Assembly (NCBI GenBank): GCA_041688515.1 | Contig: JBDNHZ010000374.1 | Span: 1-13,236, forward strand | DNA length: 13,236 nucleotides | Direction: 5' to 3' | Source: UBA6176 sp041688515 | Lineage (GTDB): Bacteria; Verrucomicrobiota; Verrucomicrobiia; Limisphaerales; UBA9464 | Shown here: positions 1 to 6,963 of the stretch, piece after piece | How the letters are laid out: each line of letters opens with the position of its first letter | Numbering within the stretch: position 1 is the stretch's first letter | Position numbers and translations under genes: made by a program | Notes under the pieces: model-generated | Told to the model about the DNA's origin: nothing | The model's input: only the letters and a program-made list of their open reading frames with translations | Databases searched by the model: none

Positions 1-591
1 CAGTACGATTCAGACGCTGCCGCCTGCCTGAATTTCCTGCGCGAGTACCACCTCCTGGAACACTTCCAGCTCAACCTCGAGGTCAATCACGCCTGGCTCG
101 CCGGCAAGACCATGGAACACGAACTCGAAGTCGCCGGCGCCGCCGGTGCGCTCGGTTCCATCGACGCCAATATGGGCGACTATTTCCTCGGCTGGGACAC
201 CGACCAGTTCCCCACCGACCTATACCTCACCACCCAGACCATGCTGCGCGTCCTGAAGTACGGCGGCTTCACCGCCGGCGGCGTCAACTTCGACGCCAAG
301 GTGCGTCGCGAGAGCTTCCAACTCGATGACCTCTTCATCGCCCACATCGCCGGCATGGACGCCTTCGCCCGCGGTCTCAAGGCCGCCGCCGCCATCCGCA
401 AGGACGGCCGCATCACCGAATTTGTGAAGAACCGTTACCGCACCTGGGACGCGGGCATCGGCGCCAAGATCGAGTCCGGCGCCGCCACCTTCGCCGACTG
501 CGAGAAACACGCGTTGAAGCTGGGTGAAGTCAGCGGCCTGGAAAGCGGACGCCAGGAGCTCCTGGAGTCGATCCTCAACGAGTACATCTGA
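1..591 (+). CDS. xylA: Xylose isomerase, C-terminal part (5' end outside window)
   Basis: Interconverts D-xylose and D-xylulose in the cytoplasm (EC 5.3.1.5). The reading frame is open from base 1 and gives 196 residues ending in TGA. Recognisable metal-site motifs appear in order: LNLEVNHA (E27 and H30 here, matching E268 and H271 of the E. coli enzyme), SIDANMGD (D55), GWDTDQFPTD (D66, D68) and GGVNFDAKVRR (D98). The conserved tail includes DLFIAHIAGMDAFARGL and SGRQELLESILNEYI. The offset to E. coli numbering is about 241, so roughly 240 N-terminal residues, including the catalytic His/Asp, lie upstream of the window. An ATG at 112 is internal and not the start. No other xylose gene is visible downstream; the next sequence is a dispersed repeat. 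The family assignment is secure. Confidence 0.97.
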   Translation, partial: QYDSDAAACLNFLREYHLLEHFQLNLEVNHAWLAGKTMEHELEVAGAAGALGSIDANMGDYFLGWDTDQFPTDLYLTTQTMLRVLKYGGFTAGGVNFDAKVRRESFQLDDLFIAHIAGMDAFARGLKAAAAIRKDGRITEFVKNRYRTWDAGIGAKIESGAATFADCEKHALKLGEVSGLESGRQELLESILNEYI

Positions 592-619
592 TCCCGTTCC
601 GACCCGATCCGACGGATCC

Positions 620-800
620 ACCGATCACACGAATCACCTGAGAGAAGGCAGTGTTATCCGCAGATGACGCAGATCACGCAGATACAGAGGGATCAGGAAC
701 CGACACCCGGTTCGCGCTTGGGATGATCTTCCGGCGGCACTTGCCATGGCCCCTTTCCCGCTCTCCATCTGCGCCATCTGCGAGATCTGCGGATAACTCA
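620..800. repeat. Dispersed composite palindromic element, copy A
   Basis: Two 31-nt inverted arms, 653-683 and 767-797, pair at 27 of 31 positions. Each arm is a gttatccgcagat end followed by GCAGAT units spaced 9 nt apart. Between them lies a core containing CGCTTGG (715-721). Directly outside the left arm is an AAGGCAGT box (628-652) that recurs exactly at 6073-6097. The same arrangement (box, arm, CGCTTGG core, arm) is seen in copies B and C. The element fills most of the gap between xylA and the FGE remnant, and no gene is visible in it. Short ORFs across it are artefacts of the repeated units. It may form a long hairpin in RNA, but no function can be read from the sequence. Confidence 0.75.
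628..652 (+). repeat. 25-bp perfect direct repeat (box of element A; second copy at 6073-6097)
   Basis: The 25 bases beginning cacgaatcacctgagagaag and ending gcagt are identical at 628-652 and 6073-6097. A diverged, inverted version (caccttgaaaaggcagt on the minus strand) ends copy C near 8111-8127. The box always abuts the outer end of a palindromic arm, so it appears to be a terminal module of the dispersed element. Confidence 0.85.
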
Positions 801-840
801 ACCCAAGCGCTTCCCCAACATTCGTGACGTCCACCTTCCG

Positions 841-944
841 CCGCCGCTCCGCGGCGGGGGGCCTACGGGCTTCGTCCCTCAGCCACGGCTCCGCCTCTCC
901 GGCCCGACCGGACGCTCCGCGTCCCCGGACTGCGGCTCCGCCGC
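841..944. repeat. Cluster of short palindromes with a shared TCC triloop
   Basis: Perfect mini-hairpins all have TCC as the loop on the plus strand: CCGCCGC-TCC-GCGGCGG (841-857), GGACGC-TCC-GCGTCC (910-924), GCGGC-TCC-GCCGC (932-944), and a weaker GGC-TCC-GCC (887-895). They lie in and just past the low-complexity C-terminal tail of the FGE remnant. No T-tract follows that would make them terminators. Confidence 0.6.
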
Positions 945-1388
945 CCTGAGATCCAGACCTGCGGCCAGCCGGAAACCCAGGTTGCGGGCGCGGGAGCCAG
1001 GGGCAGCGTGGTCGCGGAAGGCGGCGCGGCATTCGCGCGCGAGGAAGAGCCACGAGCCGCCGCGAACCACACGGGAGGCGTCGCCATCCACTGCCGCACG
1101 CAGCCACACGGAAGTGTTCCAGTGCTCCACTGGGCCGCGAACGACACGGGTGGCGCCATCCACTGCCACGGTCTCGGGATCAGTCGCGCCGTTGGCCCGG
1201 GCGGCGTAGGCCTTGTCATCCCACACGTCACGGCACCATTCCCACACATTGCCATGCAGGTCGTAGAGCCCCCACGCGTTGGGCAGCTTCTCCTTCACCG
1301 GATGGGTTTCGCCGCCACTGTTCCCGTCGAACCAGCCCAACCGATCGAGCGCCGGGTCCTTGCCCTCGGGTGGCGTGGGATGGCTCAT
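879..1388 (-). pseudogene. Truncated formylglycine-generating-enzyme (FGE/SUMF1) domain remnant
   Basis: Read from the ATG at 1388 this encodes 169 residues matching only the C-terminal half of the FGE-sulfatase fold: LGWFDGNSGGETHPV, LPNAWGLYDLHGNVWEWC, RVVRGGSW, CRAAFRD and NLGFRLA. The frame stays open up to an ATG at 1571, but the residues upstream of about 1405 do not look like FGE, and the usual N-terminal half (including the EWEYACRAG region) is missing. The gene therefore looks 5'-truncated. Residues encoded by 1092-1163 and 1020-1091 form two tandem 24-residue units, each starting VDG, passing RVVRG and ending RAA; the first has lost the GGSW match. After GFRLA, a low-complexity tail runs into short palindromes. 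FGE proteins of this kind often accompany conflict and signalling genes, and here it lies just downstream of a SIR2 gene. A short expressed protein cannot be excluded, but a remnant is more likely. Confidence 0.7.
1020..1163 (-). repeat. Two tandem 72-bp units inside the FGE remnant
   Basis: Unit 1 (1092-1163) and unit 2 (1020-1091) each encode 24 residues on the minus strand. They share VDG, RVVRG and a terminal RAA, and at DNA level a gccatccactgcc segment 72 bp apart on the plus strand. Between these anchors the residues differ: PVEHWNTSVWL against GSWLFLAREC. This looks like an in-frame duplication of the RVVRGGSW module followed by strong divergence of one copy. Confidence 0.6.
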
Positions 1389-1606
1389 GCATTCTCCGGC
1401 GAACCGCAAAAAGCCAAATTTTGACCACTTGGATCGCCCGCTGTCGTGGCACAGCGTTGAGCTACAGGACTTCGTCGATTCGCGACGGCAATTGCTTCGG
1501 TACTGACCAGACATCCTCGCAAGGCAGTCTCCTTGGCGGTGGCTGGATGAGCGTCTACTCACCGTGAGCAAGTAAGGTTGTTCTAAATTCGCGTCGAGGG
1601 CTCATT

Positions 1607-4600
1607 TCAAGAGTTCTCCGTGAACGTCTCGTCGATCCGAAGCTTTAGTTCTGGCGCGTTTGTGCATCCCAACGATACCAGATGCTGGCAGATGCTGTTC
1701 AGCCTAGGCAGAAACTCCCTCCTTTTCGGCAACCGGAACAAGACCAACTTGATGTCCTCGAATGTCATCGACTGCCCACCAATGTCTTTCAGGAGCCAAT
1801 CCAACAACTGCAGCACGGCATCCGGGAATATCTCTGGAGCCTCGTGCTTTTTTAGCATGTGGATGACCTTTCCCAGTCCTCGTTGAATTCTGGGTCCTCG
1901 AACGGCCAGAGCAACAGCTTCGGGAAAGGCCGCTCCGACCAAGAACGCCCAGTCGAGCATGGCCCCGGCCTCCTCAGCCGCAAGCGGACATGGCCTCCCA
2001 TGAAGCCGATCATCCCAGTAGCCATTTATCCAGCGTTTCCAAATTTGAGCCCGTCCCTCATCCGGTACTCCACGAAGTACTAGTTCAAGCTGCCTAGCCC
2101 AGTTGGCTCTTTCTTCGTTGGAAAGAGTAGTTAAGAAATCCCTGAACCAGTTGTCTTCGTTCACGTCGAACAAACCCGAGCCTACCATGTTGGCAATCTG
2201 GCGGTAGAAGCCCGTCTGCAGTCGGTTATCTGCGTCATGGAAGTGTTGGAATGCCTCCCGGTAGATGGGCTTCATGAGAAAGATCACTTCGCGTGACAAA
2301 GCGTCTACACTCGCGTGTGGCTCCCACATCAGAAAAGCCTCCTCGCCAACCTTCGAGAACTGAAACTTCGGGAATAGCTGCGCGGCGGCCCAAGCGGGAT
2401 TTACCTGGCAAATCAAACGAACGTGTAATCCCAGCGTCACTCTGCCGAGCTGGCTGGCGAGGTCCGCCCCAGTGATCATGTCCGCAAACGGGTCCGTCAG
2501 CCAGTCAGGGAAGCCAGAAACTTGCGGACCTAAATTCTGCCGGTTTGATTCGCAGCACGTCAGCCAGAACTTAGCGACAACGCCAGCAGGATGATTGATT
2601 GCTAGGTAGGTCCACTCCTCGTTCTTGAACCCGTCCGTAACACGAGCCTCCTCACCCTTCATCCTCTCCCATATGAGCAATGACACGCGGATCATCAGGT
2701 CAAGGTTCTCGGGCGAATGCCGTTTTTCATCAAAAACGTCGACGCCAAGGAACAGAAAGGTCGTTAGATCATGGAGGCTTGAGGTGTCAACAAGGTGACC
2801 CTCAACAGCCTGCAAAAGCCACGTCAGCTTGTGTGTTGGCATGGCGGAGACGTTCATTCGCCGGAATGCCGCGGCCCATAGATCGCTATCCCATGCCTGT
2901 CGCGCTCCGAGTTCCTCCAGCAGTGAAACACCCCAGGCACACCTTTCGGCGCAGGCAGCGCCCACGGCATCAAGCAATCCCTGCCGCGATTCCTCAAATG
3001 GGGCCTGCCCGCCCCGGTAAGTCAGCAACCAGTCAATCTGTAACTCGGGTGGCGAGGAGAGCAGGTCGGCCGCCGACTTTGGCGTCTGTGGGTCTTCAAA
3101 TTTCGCACATTTCCCGAAGCTAACTTGATCCATACCTTCGTAGCCGCGAAAGCCGGGTTGGCGGGCCTCAAGATCATCAATGGCCCGCTTCGCAGCCGGA
3201 CACGCTGGGTTCTTCTCTGCGAGGAACCATGTCAACCTGTCGATCGCATTCGTCCGATGCTTTTGCCACGCCTCCGGTGCGAAATTCTCAGATTGTTTTT
3301 CCTCTGGCCCTTCGTTCACAGCGTGCCACAGCGAAACTCTCTCAGATTCGTTCAGTTCTGGATAGCACGCAGCCAGAACCTGCCATGCCTCGTGGGTCGC
3401 GCCATGAACCTCTGGGTGCACGAGCTTGTGATCCTTGACCAGCATGACCTTCTTGGCTTCGGAGATCCTCTTGCTTAAGTGAAGGGAGTGTAAACCCACT
3501 CGCACCAAAACCGGCACACGAGATTCCAGCCAGGACTCGATCCGTCCGGCGGTCAAACCGGGGCCTAGATTGCTGTGCGCCCGAACGACACCCATCAAAC
3601 AATCCAGCACCGCGCTCATGCCACGCCCTGTAGGGTAGGCTTCGCGTTCGTAGATACGTCCCCGAAAGTAACTTGGATCGCAGGTCCTGCCCCCCTGTTC
3701 TGCTGTACGGTAGATCTCGTGGCCCTCTCGGATGCGGTTTTCCAGCAGCACAATCAAGGGTTCAGCGAGATCGGCAAAATGATGGCTCAACAGGTAGTCC
3801 ACGGCGAAAGCCAAGACATCCGCCTCAGCGGCCAGTATAATTTCAAACCGAGCCGTCTCCTTGGGTTCGATGGTGTCGCCGGGATTCATGAAGGCTTCGA
3901 AATCAACTGCCGTCGTCATTTCGGTGCGTAGTGATGTCAACCGGCGCAGAAGCACCATTCCGACTCTGTCCGGAGCACACTTCAAAATTTTTGGAAACAG
4001 GTGCGAGAGCTCCGCCATCGAATTCCGGGGGCAGTTCTCCAACAGAACGAGCACCCACTTCTGAATCAACGGACTGGTCCACTCCACCATGGTGTCTGAG
4101 TCCAATCGCCGACAAAGGGCGGACCACAGACGCCTTCCGACACAGCATTCGTATTTTTTCACAATCAGCAATCCGTCGTCGGACGCCTCTGCCAATAGTT
4201 CTCCAGCCAGCCAGTCGGCCAACTCCAATTGTGGTTGGGACAACTCCCGTTGCGATGGGTCAAAAAGTGCGTGCAGCAGCCCCTCTTCTTGCAGCCATTT
4301 GACCCACCGCCAACCCTTCGCATTCCTTGTGAAAAAGTGGCACGAATCTTCGCGATCCAAGCATCGCTTGAGCAGGCTCGTTTGGAATCTATCCGTCGCG
4401 AGGGCTTCCGGGGCGCAAACGATCGCCCGCACGCGCTCGGCGATGTCGGTCGGCTGTTGGCTAGTGAAATCAGCCCACCTCTTGACCCCTGCGTAAAGAT
4501 TTTCGAACGGATTGGAGCCTGTCGTCTTTCTAAACGTGATTTCACGGATTCTCAGGGAGGCCCATGGCCCGATCTCGCCCGCGGCAGCGAGTGCAAAGCG

Positions 4601-5260
4601 CGGCGCGGTGGAGTTGCCCGACATTCCACGTGCAAGGTATTCCATGGGAAGATCATTGTGGCTGTAGCCAACGAACAGGGTAGTGAACTCCGAGAAGAGT
4701 CTCTGGAGGAACACCCTCGCCCACCCTTCTGTGAGGTAGGCCCGCCCGAAGTCCTCGTCCGTCAACACCAGCGGTTCCGGCCTTTCAATCAAACCGTGGA
4801 GATAGACAAGACCGCAAAACTGATGGCCTAGAGGGAGAGCTGGGGCATGATAGCAGTCCGTCTTCCAGCCGCGCTTCTCGACAGCCGTCAGAAAGTGGCG
4901 ATCAAAGTTCGTGGTAACGATTCGGACGTGCTCTGGCTTGATGAAAAGGTCCACGATCGAGCGGTGGAGTTGGGTAGGTCTTGAGCTGGGGTTGTCGATC
5001 GTGGAGCGACACAACGCTTGAACATCCACATTCGATCGCGACAGCTCACCCAGAAATCGATCCATCTGACCCTGGAAATCGTCGATCTTTCCAGACAGGG
5101 GGTGTGATCCGGCGATCTCAGAAGCCAACTTTTTGAAGCTCGGAAGATTGCCAGGCTCTCCCATCGACACGCCAGCACCAGCGAAGACCACCAACTTGCC
5201 CAGTTCCTGAGCTTCGAACAACTCGTCGGGTATGTCGATCGGGTCAAAGAACATGAACAT
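1607..5260 (-). CDS. Large SIR2-domain protein, putative anti-phage NAD-consuming effector
   Basis: A single 1217-residue frame. Residues about 20-265 carry a SIR2 Rossmann fold: VVFAGAGVS (24-32), RIVTTNFD (113-120), YLHG (153-156), LTDEDFGRAY (166-175) and FVGYSHND (196-203). N118 and H155 correspond by position to the catalytic Asn/His pair of defence sirtuins such as ThsA and DSR2. Residues 280-1217 look largely helical, with no second enzymatic motif. The end (about 1075-1217, with GYWDDRLHGRPCPL and AFPEAVALAV) resembles DUF4020 as I remember it. SIR2 with a very long helical C-terminus is the architecture of DSR-type and other single-protein defence systems, in which sensing of a phage component triggers NAD+ depletion. 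The ATG at 5260 opens the frame at MFMFF; no Shine-Dalgarno is seen, and an ATG two codons later is possible. By eye its GC is lower than its neighbours, suggesting transfer. The SIR2 domain is secure; the defence role is inferred. Confidence 0.85.
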   Translation of the reverse strand: MFMFFDPIDIPDELFEAQELGKLVVFAGAGVSMGEPGNLPSFKKLASEIAGSHPLSGKIDDFQGQMDRFLGELSRSNVDVQALCRSTIDNPSSRPTQLHRSIVDLFIKPEHVRIVTTNFDRHFLTAVEKRGWKTDCYHAPALPLGHQFCGLVYLHGLIERPEPLVLTDEDFGRAYLTEGWARVFLQRLFSEFTTLFVGYSHNDLPMEYLARGMSGNSTAPRFALAAAGEIGPWASLRIREITFRKTTGSNPFENLYAGVKRWADFTSQQPTDIAERVRAIVCAPEALATDRFQTSLLKRCLDREDSCHFFTRNAKGWRWVKWLQEEGLLHALFDPSQRELSQPQLELADWLAGELLAEASDDGLLIVKKYECCVGRRLWSALCRRLDSDTMVEWTSPLIQKWVLVLLENCPRNSMAELSHLFPKILKCAPDRVGMVLLRRLTSLRTEMTTAVDFEAFMNPGDTIEPKETARFEIILAAEADVLAFAVDYLLSHHFADLAEPLIVLLENRIREGHEIYRTAEQGGRTCDPSYFRGRIYEREAYPTGRGMSAVLDCLMGVVRAHSNLGPGLTAGRIESWLESRVPVLVRVGLHSLHLSKRISEAKKVMLVKDHKLVHPEVHGATHEAWQVLAACYPELNESERVSLWHAVNEGPEEKQSENFAPEAWQKHRTNAIDRLTWFLAEKNPACPAAKRAIDDLEARQPGFRGYEGMDQVSFGKCAKFEDPQTPKSAADLLSSPPELQIDWLLTYRGGQAPFEESRQGLLDAVGAACAERCAWGVSLLEELGARQAWDSDLWAAAFRRMNVSAMPTHKLTWLLQAVEGHLVDTSSLHDLTTFLFLGVDVFDEKRHSPENLDLMIRVSLLIWERMKGEEARVTDGFKNEEWTYLAINHPAGVVAKFWLTCCESNRQNLGPQVSGFPDWLTDPFADMITGADLASQLGRVTLGLHVRLICQVNPAWAAAQLFPKFQFSKVGEEAFLMWEPHASVDALSREVIFLMKPIYREAFQHFHDADNRLQTGFYRQIANMVGSGLFDVNEDNWFRDFLTTLSNEERANWARQLELVLRGVPDEGRAQIWKRWINGYWDDRLHGRPCPLAAEEAGAMLDWAFLVGAAFPEAVALAVRGPRIQRGLGKVIHMLKKHEAPEIFPDAVLQLLDWLLKDIGGQSMTFEDIKLVLFRLPKRREFLPRLNSICQHLVSLGCTNAPELKLRIDETFTENS

Positions 5261-5611
5261 CTAGTTGTTTGAAATGGGTCCGCTAGCGTTTGGCGGGGTA
5301 ACCGTGATGCCTACCGGATCGGACCGCAGGCCTGCAGTAGGATTTGCCCGCTGGGCATTAGCGGTCCCCTGGATTAGGCAACCGCCCAACTCCGTCTTGA
5401 TGGTCTGATTCGCCCGCGGTCGTGCCGCCGCGGGGATCAGACTTCCTCGAACCGCCCGTTGCTGATTCTCGCCGGCAATTGTTTCACTACTGGCGCGAAA
5501 TTCTTTCCGGGCAGCTTCACCAATGATGCGGAAGGCTCTGACTTTCAAGGACTCGGCGACGGAATGGAAGGAGGCGGTTTCACGGTGAGTGAGTTGCAGG
5601 CTAGGAACCGT

Positions 5612-5710
5612 CCAGGTGCTGTGCGAGCCGCCGCCGAGGCCACGGACAAAGACGATGTCGGCCAGTCGGTCAGCCCGATCGGTTCCTGGGACCAGATAGA
5701 TGCCGTCCAT
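5612..5710 (-). pseudogene. Fragment of an alpha/beta-hydrolase (SERAC1/effector-associated type)
   Basis: From the ATG at 5710, 33 codons read to a Trp and contain LADIVFVRGLGGGSHSTW. This resembles the first beta-strand and oxyanion loop (DIVFVHGLGG..TW) of the lipase-like hydrolases that often form the N-terminal effector of bacterial NTPase or TPR conflict proteins. The usual His of VHGLGG is Arg here. The sequence after the Trp does not continue the fold, so only a short piece survives. Resemblance over about 20 residues is modest evidence, but it fits a locus that also holds a SIR2 gene and an FGE remnant. Confidence 0.4.
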
Positions 5711-5954
5711 GTCCCGCGCGGGCGGTGAAGACTCGGTGGACGATTGGGCGTGAGCGCCAGAGGGCATAGGAGGTCTTGCGAACGCCCATTTCATTATCGG
5801 GGATTGTCCCCACTGGCAAGGTCCGGAGCGGTGACGGCAGGCCAATGGGTGCATCTTGGCACTGTCCCAATGCGAGAAGTGGGTTCTCGGACCGTGCCGG
5901 GAGAAGCCTGGGGGCGCGGCCGTCCCCGTCCGCTCGGGCTCGTGGTGCAAGGCA

Positions 5955-5972
5955 GCGGGCGAGGACGCCCGC
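5955..5972. repeat. GC-rich perfect hairpin
   Basis: GCGGGCG, loop AGGA, then CGCCCGC: a perfect 7-bp stem with a 4-nt loop, within a GC-rich segment (5905-5985). No T-tract follows on either strand, so it is not a typical intrinsic terminator. It is probably part of an intergenic repeat. Confidence 0.6.
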
Positions 5973-6072
5973 GCTCCCGGGCGGGGCAATGTCACGATGC
6001 GCCCCAGGCCAATCGCGCCGGCGTGGATGGCGATCCCCACCCGAAATCCGGCTGCGGAGAGAAAGCCGTGCC

Positions 6073-6097
6073 CACGAATCACCTGAGAGAAGGCAGT
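6073..6097 (+). repeat. 25-bp perfect direct repeat (box of element B)
   Basis: Identical over 25 bases to 628-652. Here the box is separated from its palindromic arm (starting about 6400) by the group II intron relic, whereas in copy A box and arm are adjacent. Confidence 0.85.
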
Positions 6098-6102
6098 TTG
6101 AT

Positions 6103-6399
6103 GTGGAGTAGGCGAGACTGGGAGAGCGGAGTTAAACAGACCGTAGTTGTCAGTTTCCGATCCCAGTCTCGTCCCTCATCAAACCGGACGTGCGGTTTTG
6201 CCGCATCCGGCTTTCCGAGGGCCGTTCGTCGCATCGCTTCTCATGCTCGCCTGTGGCTTTGCCCACCCGACGGTTCCTTCGGTCTCCCGCTTGAGGTTCA
6301 GCCTTACTGCTTCATCCTGGAGACCGTGTTTCGGTCGCGAATCGTCTAATTCGACCGGTGGGACTTTCACCCACGTAGCAGCCAGCTTCACTGGCGCAC
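6103..6399 (-). mobile_element. ORF-less group II intron relic, 297 nt
   Basis: Read on the minus strand it begins GTGCGCC (6399-6393), the canonical group II 5' end, followed by a gtgggtgaaagtcccac hairpin (6374-6358). Domain V is a 34-nt hairpin at 6214-6181 with the AGC triad near its 5' end (AAGCCGG) and a CG bulge on the 3' strand (CCGCA-CG-TCCGG). Domain VI is a long hairpin with arms 6172-6161 and 6123-6112, ending CCTACTCCAC. Removing 6103-6399 restores the repeat as ...ttgtgg/atcaaactgcc, as in the other copies. That leaves the intron ending in AC with an A at position 7 from the 3' end, the expected branch point. CCACAG at 6256-6251 could be EBS1, pairing with the exon ttgtgg (one G-U). 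No reverse transcriptase remains and domains I-IV are much shortened, so it is probably immobile; splicing is uncertain. Confidence 0.8.
6181..6214 (-). ncRNA. Group II intron domain V
   Basis: Exactly 34 nt and begins AAGCCGGATGCGG. It folds as a two-part stem, with AAGCCGGA pairing with TCCGGTTT and TGCGG with CCGCA, separated by a two-nt CG bulge. The apical loop is CAAAA where GAAA-type loops are usual; this deviation may mean decay of the domain I contact. Confidence 0.8.
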
Positions 6400-6535
6400 C
6401 CACAAATTACACAGATTACACAGATGGGCCGGGATCTGGCGGAATGGAAGCCGCGCTTGGACGTGCACTTCCACGGATGATCTGGGCCAAAATTTCATCC
6501 CCTCTTCCCATCGGTGTCATCGGTGGATCCTCAGC
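6400..6535. repeat. Dispersed composite palindromic element, copy B (interrupted by the intron)
   Basis: The left arm, 6401-6427, has CACAGATTACACAGATGGG units. The core contains CGCTTGG at 6454-6460. The right arm, 6507-6530, reads cccatcggtgtcatcggtgg and is an imperfect inverted match to the left arm. The terminal AAGGCAGT box lies on the far side of the intron at 6073-6097, so the whole element spans 6073-6535. It ends close to the moaE stop codon. Confidence 0.7.
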
Positions 6536-6549
6536 AGCGGCTTCTGGGA

Positions 6550-6954
6550 TCACACCTTTGGTTCAACCGCCATAGTGGCTTTCCAGATCGGCACCACCCG
6601 CTTCATTTCATCGATCAACCATTGGCAGGCGGCGAACGCCTCCCCGCGGTGGGGAGCCGTCACTTCGATCCATAGGGACGGTTCCCCGATCAAAACCGGG
6701 CCAAGGCGATGGATCAGGCGGACTGAGGTAATCGGCCAACGGGCGGGCAGCGCGTGCATCAACCGTTCGAACTGATGTCGGGCCATGGTTTCATGGGACG
6801 TATAGAGGAGACCTCGGATCGGAGCCCCATCTTCGCGGTCGCGCACCACGCCAAGAAAAGTGATCACCGCGCCATCGGCCGTGCTGCCGGCACGCGCCCG
6901 GACAAGGGCGATCTCATCAATGGGATCGTGGGTCAGGATGATTTCGCGTTGCAT
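6550..6954 (-). CDS. moaE: Molybdopterin synthase catalytic subunit
   Basis: 134 residues, close to the usual MoaE length of about 140-150. MoaE transfers sulfur from the thiocarboxylated C-terminus of MoaD to precursor Z (cPMP), forming the dithiolene of molybdopterin. Visible motifs: GAVITFLGVVRD (29-40), IHRLGPVLIGE (81-91), PHRGEAFAAC (101-110) and K118-RVVPIWK125. The two lysines match E. coli K119 and K126, which are needed for activity. The common LEYE-x-MA motif is altered to LLYTSHETMA, and the Glu that usually follows PIWK is replaced by Ala. The start ATG at 6954 lies 9 bp after the moaD stop, so the two subunits are expressed together downstream of hpt. No other molybdenum cofactor gene is in the window. 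Confidence 0.93.
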   Translation of the reverse strand: MQREIILTHDPIDEIALVRARAGSTADGAVITFLGVVRDREDGAPIRGLLYTSHETMARHQFERLMHALPARWPITSVRLIHRLGPVLIGEPSLWIEVTAPHRGEAFAACQWLIDEMKRVVPIWKATMAVEPKV

Positions 6955-6963
6955 ACGTTTGCC

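Larger units (their letters stand above)
5261..6102. other. Gene-poor, decayed stretch upstream of the SIR2 gene
   Basis: About 840 bp hold no convincing intact gene. A 273-codon minus-strand frame (5261-6082) runs through it but changes character repeatedly, as if made of unrelated pieces. From high to low coordinates these are: a stretch reading VGIAIHAGAIGLGRI (near 6000-6050), a GC-rich hairpin area (5905-5985), a stretch with paired phrases around ggacagtgcc and ggacaatcccc (5800-5875), an alpha/beta-hydrolase-like fragment (5612-5710), and an unrecognised 5276-5580 segment adjoining the SIR2 start. No promoter for the SIR2 gene can be identified with confidence here. Confidence 0.5.

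Noticed and set aside
634..1107. 157-codon minus-strand frame through the xylA-FGE gap
   Set aside because: Its residues (such as PQISQMAQM and LYLRDLRHLR) are translations of the CAGATNNCA repeat and GC-rich palindromes; no start context or homology.
3342..5247. Several 80-200 codon frames on both strands inside the SIR2 gene
   Set aside because: Alternative frames of a long coding region; none has motifs or plausible starts.
1601..5277. Inverted catttcaa/ttgaaatg at both borders of the SIR2 gene as possible insertion ends
   Set aside because: Only 8-9 matching AT-rich bases, with no target duplication or transposase; chance is sufficient.
5261..6082. 273-codon frame directly upstream of the SIR2 gene, as a possible partner protein
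   Set aside because: It strings together unrelated segments, including repeat-like DNA and a hydrolase scrap, with no coherent fold; better described as decayed DNA.
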